This document shows, one piece after another, positions 35,328 through 43,624 of a stretch of 64,000 bases of DNA (positions are counted from its first letter, which is position 1; each line of letters begins with the position of its first letter). Both the position numbers and the translations under genes were made by a program. The DNA comes from Armatimonadota bacterium (lineage in GTDB: Bacteria > Armatimonadota > JADLDR01): assembly GCA_020846535.1 (NCBI GenBank), contig JADLDR010000091.1, positions 1-64,000 on the forward strand, read 5' to 3'. Below the pieces are notes generated by a model. It saw nothing but the letters and a program-made list of their open reading frames with translations, did not search any database and was not told the origin of the DNA.

Positions 35328-37265
35328 TCACCCATGCAGCATCCTGAACAGCCTCTTTCCGGGAACCCTTTTGCCTTCCGCCGTCTCCCAGAACCGCTTT
35401 CCCGCTTCGCCGAAGATAAAATCCCGCTGGCGCTCCAGGCGTTCGTCGCCCAGGGTGCGCTTGGAGATCACGTACCGCACCTCCCCTTTCGGCCCCAGGA
35501 TGATGGTGGCCCCGCCGTAGAAATCGAACTCGGCGCTTCCGCCGGGACTGCGGACGATCCTGCGCTGCGTCACTTCGGCCACCAGATCGAAGACCACCTG
35601 GCCGTCCGGCCCCACGCGCCGGGAGGAGCGGATCGATTCCACGCAGGGGAGTTCCGCCGTATCGTTTCCCAGCAGGGGATCGCCCGGGCGGGCCAGGCCG
35701 AACTCGCCCATATAGTCCGGGTCAGAGACGATGCTCCCCAGGGCAAGGGCCTGCCGCCGCAGTTCTTCCGCGCTGGCCGGGCTGCACGGGTCGCCCTTGA
35801 AGGCCAGACGGGAGAAGCTGAGATTCGTTACAGACGGGATGTCCAGCGCAGGGGGCCGCCAGAGGAGCGCATCGACCGACAGGCTGTGGACGCGGCGCGG
35901 GTAAATCTTGCGCTTTCGAAAGGCATCGATCCAGGCTTCCCGATATCCCCAGGGGTCATCGGGAACCAGGTCGTAGTCCGCCGTGATGACGGCCCGCAGG
36001 AATTCCCCGAACTCAAGGCCCACCGGCGGGCAGTAGTCGATGGCACGGATGCAGATGGAAAGGAACTGGCTGGCGAGATGGCTCGCCTCATCGGCCAGGA
36101 CGGCCTGGAGGTCGGCAGGCAGTTCCCCCGGGGGCAGCACTCCGGACCCTCCGGTCGCCAGCCGGACATAGCGGGCCGTCTTCCGCCTGAAAATCGTCAG
36201 AAACGCCTCGAACACCGCCGAAACCAGCACCGAACCGAGGGCGTGAGGCTCGTCATGGGGGTCGTAGGGTTTGGGCCGATCCAGCAATTTCCCATCCGGC
36301 CCGACATCGATGGCGCTGCGGAGGGGCCTGTCGGAGCCGGTGGTATGCCCGAACTGGCCGGCGATATCGGTCAGCAGGTCGGCCTCGGCCAGATTGCCCC
36401 GCGCTTTACGGATAGCCGATTGCAGCACCTTCTCATAACTGAAATGCTGGAAGATCGCCACCAGGTCGGCGAACGCCTCATGAAAGGCCAGCACATCCGG
36501 CCCGCCCGGATAGGTGAACCGCGCCCGCAGGCCGTCCAGCAGGGCATGCGTTACCTCATGGGCCACGATATCGTGCGAAAGGCAGGTAAAAACAAACCCC
36601 CGCGGCAGGTTGAGGCCCGACACCTCTTCCGGGGCCTGGTAATAGCCGAAGTTGATCGCCCCTTCTTCCTTATCATAATAGGCGTTTTCATCCCTGCACG
36701 CATGGGGTCTGAGGATGAGCGTTCCGGGGGCCGCCTGAGCGCCGCCCGACCTGTCGAAGCCCCAGGCGATATTCCGCCCCAGCGCCCTCCGGAACGCCGC
36801 GTAGACCGTGCCGCACACCGCATAGACCATCTGCTGGTGAAACATCGGATCCGACGGCGAGGGATCCCGTCCATCCCGGATCAGCACCATCGGATCATCC
36901 AGGTCGGCCTTCCGATAGGATACCTGCTGCCAGCCGTCGTAGTTGTCCACCTGGAAGAGCGCGCTGACCGGCCCCGGCTCCAGCGGCTCATAGGGCACAT
37001 TCACGGTCGCGACAGACCCTTCCAGCAGCGATACCGCCGGGTCCAGGGTAAAGATACGCAGGGGCCGGTAAACCGGGTCGCTGCTCTTCCTTTCATACGG
37101 AACGGCATAGACGGCCCTCTCCACCCCCGGCCCTACCGCAAAGCCGATGATCGGGCCGCTCGGATGCGGCCCTCTTTCTTTTTCCTCCGGTCCTTCCCCT
37201 CTCCGGCTCTGAGCCTCCGCAGAACTGGCCTCCGGGGTGGAAGCGCCTACCTCTTGTGCGTTCAT
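35328..37265 (-). CDS. HExxH zinc metallopeptidase (gluzincin, M4-like), uncharacterised
   Basis: 645-residue protein without a signal peptide or transmembrane segment, so predicted cytoplasmic. Residues 231-247 read HDIVAHEVTHALLDGLR, with zinc ligands His236 and His240 and catalytic Glu237. The third ligand is probably Glu263 in FHEAFADLVAIF, the spacing seen in thermolysin-like gluzincins. The N-terminal 50 residues are low-complexity and charged; the C-terminal 250 residues have no recognised domain. GAGGAG precedes the ATG. It lies 143 bp downstream of the amidase-caspase fusion gene on the same strand, with a REP-like pair between, and may be co-transcribed with it. Substrate unknown; a role together with the caspase-like protein is an inference from position. 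Confidence 0.78.
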   Translation of the reverse strand: MNAQEVGASTPEASSAEAQSRRGEGPEEKERGPHPSGPIIGFAVGPGVERAVYAVPYERKSSDPVYRPLRIFTLDPAVSLLEGSVATVNVPYEPLEPGPVSALFQVDNYDGWQQVSYRKADLDDPMVLIRDGRDPSPSDPMFHQQMVYAVCGTVYAAFRRALGRNIAWGFDRSGGAQAAPGTLILRPHACRDENAYYDKEEGAINFGYYQAPEEVSGLNLPRGFVFTCLSHDIVAHEVTHALLDGLRARFTYPGGPDVLAFHEAFADLVAIFQHFSYEKVLQSAIRKARGNLAEADLLTDIAGQFGHTTGSDRPLRSAIDVGPDGKLLDRPKPYDPHDEPHALGSVLVSAVFEAFLTIFRRKTARYVRLATGGSGVLPPGELPADLQAVLADEASHLASQFLSICIRAIDYCPPVGLEFGEFLRAVITADYDLVPDDPWGYREAWIDAFRKRKIYPRRVHSLSVDALLWRPPALDIPSVTNLSFSRLAFKGDPCSPASAEELRRQALALGSIVSDPDYMGEFGLARPGDPLLGNDTAELPCVESIRSSRRVGPDGQVVFDLVAEVTQRRIVRSPGGSAEFDFYGGATIILGPKGEVRYVISKRTLGDERLERQRDFIFGEAGKRFWETAEGKRVPGKRLFRMLHG

Positions 37266-37312
37266 TTCCGGCTCCTCTGTCCACTTTTTTTTGACAGGGC
37301 TTTCGCCTGCCT

Positions 37313-37398
37313 GTCCTTGCGAGAAGCGCAGTATGTGGGAATCTCTTCTCAGGAGCTACCGCGGGGATTGCTCTCCTCGCTCCGCTCCTCGCAAGGAC
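37313..37398. repeat. REP-like inverted pair between the metallopeptidase and caspase-fusion genes
   Basis: GTCCTTGCGAGAAGCGCAG on the left and GGGGATTGCTCTCCTCGCTC with CGCTCCTCGCAAGGAC on the right. It occupies most of the gap and would form a hairpin in a shared transcript. Confidence 0.75.
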
Positions 37399-37408
37399 AT
37401 CGCCGGCC

Positions 37409-40318
37409 TCACCCTTCCAGCAGCGAGGCCGCCGCTTTCAAGAGGTGAACCGCGGCTTCATGGCCGTTGCCCGCAGGACTGCCCGCCCTGTGAGCCACAG
37501 CCCGCCCGCTCTCGTCGACAAGCGGTTCCAGCAGCAGCCGGTCACAGGCGGCGGGATCGCAGTAGAGCTTGGGATGCTGGCGCGGCGACGGGCCGAACTC
37601 CTGGATAACTGTATCCAGAAATCGCTTATGCGTCATCCCCGCGATGCCCTGGCGGAGAAGGGCGGTGGCGCGGCGGGTGAAATCGCCGTGCCCGCCGCTT
37701 TCCCAGGCGACCTCGCTGGAGAGGCAGGCGGAGAAAAGCACTTCTTTCAGGGCATCGAGCCCGCCCGACCCGATATCGCGGCTCCGCCCGCCCTGCCGGC
37801 GGAAGCGCCGGTGCGCCTCGACCATCTCCGGGGTGGGAGCGATGAAGCGAGGCCGCATGTCCTGCCCGGCCTCCAGCGCCTTCGGCGTCACGCCCGCCGC
37901 AAAGCGGGAGATGGTTCCGGAATGGCAGCAGTCGATAAAGCAGGTGACATTCACGCTTTCCGGAATCCGCCGGAAGACAGCGGCGATATCGTCATCGATC
38001 AGAAAGGCCCCGTCCACGAAATCATAGGGGCAGATGGCCTCGTCCTGATCGGAGGTGTCCCCCCCGGCCTCATCACCGCTCACATCGGGCAGGGTCGTTC
38101 CGTGCCCGGCGTACTGGAACACCACCACATCTCCGGCCCGACTCGAATCGATCAGCCGGGTCAGGGCATCCAGCATCGCGCTCCGGGTGGCCTGCTCATC
38201 GAACAGGAGGGAGGGCTGCTCGAAACCGAGCCGGGCAAGCGATTCCGCCCAGGACTGCGCGTCGGCCACGCAGCCTGCCAGGGGTGCGGTCGGGTAGCGG
38301 TTGATCCCCACGCAAAGGGCGCGCCTGCGCCCGCCGGAGGGCGGCGGAGGTTGCGAGGGAGATGGCTGCGGTTCCGCGGTCGGGGTAAAGGTGTTGACCG
38401 GCGCAGGCGCGGCCATAAACCGCAGTTCGTCCGGCCAGTCGACCTGGTTGCCCCAGCCGGTCAGCCCCCGGCCTGCCGCTGCCTGCGGGAAATCGGCGAT
38501 CTTGGCGGTATCCCCCACACCCAGAACGCGCCGGGCCACGCTGTTCAGGGTGAGAGAGTCTTCATCGAACCCGCCGTGGCTGGTGGAGCCGCTGGCGCTC
38601 CGGCCTGTCTTGACTTGAGTAACCGACCAGACCACTTCTCCCACAGGGGACGCTGCCCCACCCAGACCGAACATCGCCTTGAGCCGAGGATCCCCGCGCA
38701 GGCAGACCTCCAGCCCCAGAAGGGGGGTCTTGCGCTCCCTTTCCAGAGCATAGTAGATGAGGTAAAGGAGCGATTTCCGGTAGGCTTTGATCCCGCGATA
38801 TTCGCAGCAATCCGCCTGCTCCCGCACTTTGTTCATGGTGAAAACGGTCAGGTGGTCGATACCCTTGCCCGGCCCGACCCGACTTTCCAGGAGCCGCAGA
38901 AAGGTATCCACCCGGATGGCGGGGGCCAGGAAATGCGCCGTATGGAAGGAAGGCACTCCCAGGCCCCGAGCCGCCGGGATAAATTGGGCATGGAAGTTGG
39001 ATCCCGCGCTGTGCCCGACCGCGTGAAGCTCGATTCGATCCGGGTTCGCCTCGCAGAATTCCTTCAGTTTCCTTGCCGTATAGAGCGCCCCGCCGTCCGG
39101 CTCCTGCACCGAAAGCTCCGCGCTTCGCTTGATGCCCGACCATATCCTGGCCCCGTAAAGCGCCCGCGCGGCCGTCTCGACGATTGGATCGGTGGTGTAG
39201 TCCCAGAGGTCGCGGGGGGCAGCCTCCCGCATCTGCTGGCGCGAGCGCATCAGAAGCTGCTGGATGGACTCCAGAAACCCCGTCTCCCAGATGAAGTAAA
39301 TGGGATAGACATCGTTGGCTTTCCACCAGGCGATATGGCTGGCCGCCAGTTCCAGGCCGTTCGATTCCGAAACCAGGCCGCCGTGAGCGTAGAAGAGGAT
39401 TTTCAGTTTCTTCTGGCCGCAGTCCTCCAATGCCTGCGGCAGGTGCTTCTCGAAGATGGCGTCCACATCGCCGGGCGAGGTCGAAAACCGGCCTTCCTCC
39501 GAAAACCGGCCCTGGTTGAGATTGATGAGATAGGGCCGCATCTCCTCCAGCGTTTCCGGGGTCAGGATGACTCCTCTGGAACCGTCTCCCTGTTCGGCGG
39601 CTCCGCTGTCCTCGCCGTAAACCGCTCTCAGGTCGCCTGTCTGCATGGTCTCCTCCCGCGGTTCGGCATCCGCCGGGTCGGCTGCGTCCGGCGCGCCCCG
39701 GGCCAGTGTTGCAAGAATTTCGCTGACCGCCAGCGCCTCATCTCCGAAAGGCCGATCCTCCGGGCTGCGGCTCCCCGTCTCGCCGCCCAGCTTTTTGGGG
39801 GCGGCGTGAAGCTTGCGAACCTCCTCCACGGTCTGGCGATAATCGATAGAGGAGCCGGGACAGGTCTTGGAAGACATCTGGTTGTGAAACCGGAGCGACT
39901 CCGAGGGCAGGCCGAACTTCCGCTGCACGAGGGCCACCACCTTCAGGGCCGTTTCCTTCTGGCTCCCCTCGAAGCGATCCCGCCCGATATCGAAATCGCC
40001 GATCATCTCGAACATGAACGGCCCGGCTGTCCGGTTCCCGTTGTGGCCCGATGCGCTGGCGGGCGGCTGGTTCCAGTTGCGCCCTGTCCAGACGCTGCCG
40101 TCCGGGGCGATGGTGATATGCTGGGCGATATCGCTCCAGCCGTTGGTCTGCGTATGGAACTGCCACATCCCTTCGATGCTGGCAAGCCCCTTGTACTGGC
40201 TGTGATTCGGCCTCCAGGTGTGATGCATATGCACCGCGTCGATTTTCCGGGTGAACGGAAACCTGTTGAGCAAGTCGGCAAACTGCGCCAGGGTAAGCTG
40301 ATGGAATGGCTTCGGCAT
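37409..40318 (-). CDS. Fusion of peptidoglycan-amidase domain, serine-hydrolase-like region and caspase-like (C14) protease
   Basis: 969-residue protein with no signal peptide (MPKPFHQLTLAQF). Residues 1-170 match N-acetylmuramoyl-L-alanine amidase/PGRP folds: HMHHTW supplies the first zinc ligand (His32 or His33), and His145 with Cys153 in FHNQMSSKTCPG match the HxxxxxxxC pair of T7 lysozyme. Residues about 300-550 contain KILFYAHGGLVSESNG and the nucleophile elbow AVGHSAGS (Ser437), an alpha/beta-hydrolase-like pattern. After a proline-rich linker (650-662) a caspase domain begins, RRRALCVGINRYP; its dyad is His739 in YAGHG and Cys798 in FIDCCHSG. GGGAGG lies six bases before ATG 40318. The enzyme signatures all look intact. 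Function is unknown; a death-effector, defence or cell-wall-sensing role is plausible, but none is shown by the sequence. Confidence 0.85.
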   Translation of the reverse strand: MPKPFHQLTLAQFADLLNRFPFTRKIDAVHMHHTWRPNHSQYKGLASIEGMWQFHTQTNGWSDIAQHITIAPDGSVWTGRNWNQPPASASGHNGNRTAGPFMFEMIGDFDIGRDRFEGSQKETALKVVALVQRKFGLPSESLRFHNQMSSKTCPGSSIDYRQTVEEVRKLHAAPKKLGGETGSRSPEDRPFGDEALAVSEILATLARGAPDAADPADAEPREETMQTGDLRAVYGEDSGAAEQGDGSRGVILTPETLEEMRPYLINLNQGRFSEEGRFSTSPGDVDAIFEKHLPQALEDCGQKKLKILFYAHGGLVSESNGLELAASHIAWWKANDVYPIYFIWETGFLESIQQLLMRSRQQMREAAPRDLWDYTTDPIVETAARALYGARIWSGIKRSAELSVQEPDGGALYTARKLKEFCEANPDRIELHAVGHSAGSNFHAQFIPAARGLGVPSFHTAHFLAPAIRVDTFLRLLESRVGPGKGIDHLTVFTMNKVREQADCCEYRGIKAYRKSLLYLIYYALERERKTPLLGLEVCLRGDPRLKAMFGLGGAASPVGEVVWSVTQVKTGRSASGSTSHGGFDEDSLTLNSVARRVLGVGDTAKIADFPQAAAGRGLTGWGNQVDWPDELRFMAAPAPVNTFTPTAEPQPSPSQPPPPSGGRRRALCVGINRYPTAPLAGCVADAQSWAESLARLGFEQPSLLFDEQATRSAMLDALTRLIDSSRAGDVVVFQYAGHGTTLPDVSGDEAGGDTSDQDEAICPYDFVDGAFLIDDDIAAVFRRIPESVNVTCFIDCCHSGTISRFAAGVTPKALEAGQDMRPRFIAPTPEMVEAHRRFRRQGGRSRDIGSGGLDALKEVLFSACLSSEVAWESGGHGDFTRRATALLRQGIAGMTHKRFLDTVIQEFGPSPRQHPKLYCDPAACDRLLLEPLVDESGRAVAHRAGSPAGNGHEAAVHLLKAAASLLEG

Positions 40319-40690
40319 GGCGACCTCCCGTTTCGCGCGATACTGCCAAACATAACGACTCGAAACGCAACAATTATACCCCTTTGAAGGGTGGATGTCA
40401 ATTCCATTGGATTGAATGTCAGAAGCGTTCCGCGTTTTATGACAAGAGGGCGTATCGATGCGGTCTGCGAGGAGCGATAGCGACAAAGCCATCTCCAGAG
40501 TCACGCCTAGGCACAGAGCCTTCGCGTGCATTTGCTACGCTGGAGATTGCCGCGCCGTTGCGCTCCTCGCAAGGATATCAAGGCTATTTGCCAGAAATGC
40601 GATGCACTGTATGAACATCCCGCCTGTCCAGGCAGGATATTTTTTGCTCGTAGCGAAGCTGTTTCAGAACGACTTTTAGGAGGGAATATT
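40319..40690. other. Divergent intergenic region
   Basis: This gap between the caspase-fusion gene and the DegT gene contains a REP-like pair and, near 40609-40630, a small GCCTG/CAGGC hairpin followed by ATATTTTTT that might act as a weak terminator or leader structure. I see no gene in it. Confidence 0.5.
40462..40573. repeat. REP-like inverted pair upstream of the DegT gene
   Basis: GGTCTGCGAGGAGCGATAGC with CAAAGCCATCTCCAGAG on the left; CTGGAGATTGCCGCGCCGTT and GCGCTCCTCGCAAGGATATC on the right. The spacer shares CACGCC...GCACAGAGCC with the nuoD-nuoE copy. Confidence 0.8.
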
Positions 40691-41923
40691 ATGTCCAAGC
40701 TGGCTATCGAGGGCGGAGAGGCTTACCGGAAGGAGCCGTTTCCGGGCCGCGCCCCGTTCGGGGAGAGGGAGATCGAACTTTTGACGGAGGCCGTCAGGTC
40801 TCAGAACCTGTTCGGGCTGGGAGGGGAGAAGGTCAGCGCCTTCGAGAAAGGATTCGCCGAACTCTACGGGGCCAAGTATTCGGTAGCCTCCACCTCCGGG
40901 ACGGCGGCCATCCATGTGGCGGTCGGCACGATTGACCCGGAGCCGGGCGATGAGATCATCACGGCCCCGATCACCGACGGTGGGAGCGTGGTTCCCATCA
41001 TCTACCAGAACGCTATCCCCATCTTCGCCGATATCGATTCGACCTACAATATGGATCCCCGTGATGTGGAGCGGAAGATCACCTCGCGCACGAAGGCGAT
41101 CATGGTGGTTCACCTCTTCGGCAACCCGTGCGACATGGACGCCATGGTCGAGATCGCCCGGAGCCGCAACATCCCTTTGATCGAGGATTGCAGCCAGTCC
41201 CATATGACCGAATACAAGGGAAGGCTCCTGGGCAGCTTCGGGGATATCGCGGCCTTCAGCTTGCAGCAGTCCAAGCACATGACCACCGGGGACGGCGGCA
41301 TGACCATCACCAGCCGGGACGGCCTGGCGGAACGGATGAACTTCTTCCGGGACAAGGGCTGGACGCGCAAGCCCGGCTGGGGCCCGCGCACCTACGCCTT
41401 CCTGGCCCCGAACTACCGGATGACCGAGCTCCAGGGCGCGGTCGGCCTGGCCCAACTGGACAAGGTAAGGGGCGTGGTGGCAAAACGAAACGAACTCGGC
41501 GATTATCTGACCTCCCTCATCGCCGATATTCAGGGAATAGACCCCGCGCCGGTGACGCCGGGCGGAAAGCATACCTACTGGCTCTACGCCATCCGGGTCA
41601 AGGCGTGGACGGCCCTCCGGTTCGCCCAGGCTCTCAGCGCGGAGGGTGTGGGAGCCGGGGCGGGCTATATCGGAGAGCCGATCTTCCTCTGCATGGACGC
41701 CCTGGCTGAAAAGAAGACCTTCGGCAATTCCGGCCATCCCTTCGATGGCTGCCACGGCGGGCGTAAAATCGACTACACAAAAGGGATGTGCCCCCGCACC
41801 GAAGAAGAACTGCGGTGCATGGTCACACTCGGCATCAATGAAAGCTATACCTGCAAGGATATAGAGGATATGGCCGGAGCCATCCGCAAGGTGGCCGAAG
41901 GCCTGAAGGCAGAGGAGGCGTAA
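40691..41923 (+). CDS. DegT/DnrJ/EryC1/StrS-family PLP-dependent aminotransferase
   Basis: 410-residue fold-type-I aminotransferase-like protein. The PLP-binding lysine is Lys195 in FSLQQSKHMTTGDGGM, with Asp166 in LIEDCSQSHMTEYKG contacting the cofactor pyridine. SVASTSGTAAIHVAVGTI is the phosphate-binding strand. The family usually aminates keto-sugars, but this subgroup also acts on small non-nucleotide substrates. AGGAGGG precedes ATG 40691; the open frame above it is repeat sequence. Its stop codon is separated by one base from the next gene, a ceramidase-like hydrolase, so the two are almost certainly co-translated. The substrate is unknown; the pairing argues against a simple O-antigen role. 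Confidence 0.9.
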   Translation: MSKLAIEGGEAYRKEPFPGRAPFGEREIELLTEAVRSQNLFGLGGEKVSAFEKGFAELYGAKYSVASTSGTAAIHVAVGTIDPEPGDEIITAPITDGGSVVPIIYQNAIPIFADIDSTYNMDPRDVERKITSRTKAIMVVHLFGNPCDMDAMVEIARSRNIPLIEDCSQSHMTEYKGRLLGSFGDIAAFSLQQSKHMTTGDGGMTITSRDGLAERMNFFRDKGWTRKPGWGPRTYAFLAPNYRMTELQGAVGLAQLDKVRGVVAKRNELGDYLTSLIADIQGIDPAPVTPGGKHTYWLYAIRVKAWTALRFAQALSAEGVGAGAGYIGEPIFLCMDALAEKKTFGNSGHPFDGCHGGRKIDYTKGMCPRTEEELRCMVTLGINESYTCKDIEDMAGAIRKVAEGLKAEEA

Positions 41924-41924
41924 C

Positions 41925-43259
41925 ATGGCGATCCAGGTAGGCAGCGCGTGGGTGAATATCACCCCTCCGCTCACCATTCCCTATCTGGGCTACCTTCCCC
42001 GGCAGAGCTATTTCCAGGGCGTCCACGATCCCCTCTACGCCCGCGCCCTGGTGATGGACAACGGGGAGGAGCGTATCGGCATCCTGAGCGCCGACGCCAT
42101 CGGCCTCGCCAACCACCTGCTGGGGCCGGGCCGGCACTTCACCGACGAACTGCGGGCGCGGGTGGCGCAAAAGGACTGCCTCCAGCCCGACCGCCTGATG
42201 GTGGCCTGCACACACGCCCACTCCACCCCGGAAACATTGGGGATTACCCGCCTTCTGGACGTGCCGGAAGCCGCTCCCTGGCTGGAGGTGCTGCTGGATC
42301 AACTAGCCTCCGCCGTGGCGATGGCCTGCCGCTTGCTTCAGCCCTGCACTCTCAAAGTGGGCCGGGGCGAGATGAAGGGCGTGGCGCGCAACCGCCGTCA
42401 GGTCTGCCAGGGGATGAGCCTAGAGGAGCAGATCGCGGCAGGCAAGCTCGACACCCAGCTTCAAGTGCTTCTCTGCGAGGACGATGAGGGCAATGCCTCC
42501 GAGGTCATGATCAACTTCCAGTGCCACCCGGTCACGGTGCAGGTGCAGCCTCTGGTCTCCGCCGACTTTCCCGGGGTGGCGACTCAATTGGTGGAGGAGA
42601 ACCTCCCCGGCTGCCGGACCTGCTTTTACCTTCAGGGGGCCGCAGGCAACCTCGATCCTCTTCGCGGCGACACCCGCGATTTCCGCGATGTCTTCCTCTA
42701 CGGCACGATGATTGCCGGGGAAACGCTCAAAATTGCCGCCCGGCTGCTGGGCGACCCGTCGGCGGCCATGGAGGATTTCACCCTGAAGACGGCCAGCCGG
42801 AGGGTGACGATCCCGCCCCGGCCTCTCCCCGAGCGCCAGGAATGGGCGGACAGGCTGGCCGACGCGCTGGAACGGGAGCGGAAGGCAGCCACCGACCAGG
42901 AGCGCCTCCAGGCCGCAGGCCAGGCGCAGCAGTGCCGCGAAGTGCTGGGCCTGGTAGATCGCTACACCACCCCTCAGGAGGCCGAGGCGCAAGTCCTGCG
43001 GATCGGGAGCCTTGCCATCGCCTCCACGCCCGGCGAAATGTTCACCGAATGGGGCCTGAAGATCAAGAAAGAATCCAAGGCTCCTTACACCTTCGTGTCC
43101 GAACTGACCAACGGCTGGGTCGGCTATCTCCTCAACCCGGGCGGCTTCGCCGAAGGCGGCTACGAAGCCTCCTACGGAACCTGGACGCAGACCGGCGAAG
43201 AAGGGGCGGCGCTCCTGACAGAAACCGCAATTGAACTGATCGCGGAATTGTGGGAGTGA
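41925..43259 (+). CDS. Neutral/alkaline ceramidase-like hydrolase
   Basis: 444-residue protein that resembles the N-terminal catalytic domain of neutral/alkaline ceramidases. AIQVGSAWVNITPPLTIPYL at the start, VHDPLYARALVMDNGEERIG, the zinc-ligand motif ACTHAHSTPE with two histidines, and INFQCHPVTV with another histidine follow the family pattern. The catalytic-serine region is not clearly conserved and the usual C-terminal domain is absent. No signal peptide is visible, unlike secreted ceramidases. GAGGAGG at the end of the upstream DegT gene serves as ribosome site; the genes are one base apart. Many proteins of this subgroup probably hydrolyse other amides, so sphingolipid turnover is only one possibility. 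Confidence 0.82.
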   Translation: MAIQVGSAWVNITPPLTIPYLGYLPRQSYFQGVHDPLYARALVMDNGEERIGILSADAIGLANHLLGPGRHFTDELRARVAQKDCLQPDRLMVACTHAHSTPETLGITRLLDVPEAAPWLEVLLDQLASAVAMACRLLQPCTLKVGRGEMKGVARNRRQVCQGMSLEEQIAAGKLDTQLQVLLCEDDEGNASEVMINFQCHPVTVQVQPLVSADFPGVATQLVEENLPGCRTCFYLQGAAGNLDPLRGDTRDFRDVFLYGTMIAGETLKIAARLLGDPSAAMEDFTLKTASRRVTIPPRPLPERQEWADRLADALERERKAATDQERLQAAGQAQQCREVLGLVDRYTTPQEAEAQVLRIGSLAIASTPGEMFTEWGLKIKKESKAPYTFVSELTNGWVGYLLNPGGFAEGGYEASYGTWTQTGEEGAALLTETAIELIAELWE

Positions 43260-43319
43260 AATAACTGAGGCTCGATGCTACCCCTGAAAGGCTGGAGCAT
43301 AGTTGACAGAATCATTCGG

Positions 43320-43570
43320 CCCCGCGATAACTGGGTTACCTAACCCCCGGCCCCCTTCCCGAAACGGGAAGGGGGAGCGGATGGAGCCGTAACAGAACGC
43401 ACCATCTCACCCCTCTCCCCGTAGGCGCTCCGGTGCCTCCCTTGGGTTTCGGGGAGAGGGGCCTGAGAGACAGCTATCCTATATCAAATGCAATTTGATA
43501 TAGGATAGCTGTCTCTGGGAGAGAGGTAACCCAGTCCCCCTGCCTGGAGATTTTTCAACCTTCATCACTG
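43320..43570. repeat. Long composite repeat, reverse copy, interrupted by a perfect hairpin
   Basis: Read on the minus strand the copy shows ATGAAGGTTGAAAAATCTCC, CTCTCCCCGAAACCCAAGGG and CCCGTTTCGGGAAGGGGGCC followed by GGGGGTTAGGTAACC. It is the long repeat in inverse orientation. Between GGGGCC and GGGAGAG it carries about 50 extra bases absent from the other copies. No gene lies in this 365-bp gap. Confidence 0.75.
43466..43516. repeat. 24-bp perfect inverted repeat with 3-base loop
   Basis: Positions 43466-43489 (AGAGACAGCTATCCTATATC, then AAAT) are exactly complementary to 43493-43516 around GCA. The stem is unusually long, perfect and A+T-rich for this region. It looks like a discrete insertion in the surrounding repeat. 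Confidence 0.88.
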
Positions 43571-43624
43571 CGTCATGATCAAAAATGGTCGCCCTCTACA
43601 CCGCTTATTCACGCCAGGCTGATC

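Noticed and set aside
35334-37448. 704-codon plus-strand open frame opposite the metallopeptidase
   Set aside because: No recognisable domain, while the minus strand carries an intact HExxH peptidase with a ribosome site.
37445-40387. 980-codon plus-strand open frame opposite the caspase-fusion gene
   Set aside because: Antisense shadow of high-GC sequence; the minus strand has three motif-supported domains and a GGGAGG ribosome site.
40319-40531. Upstream extension of the caspase-fusion gene to 40531
   Set aside because: The additional 71 codons run through a REP-like repeat and show no signal peptide; ATG 40318 has a good ribosome site.
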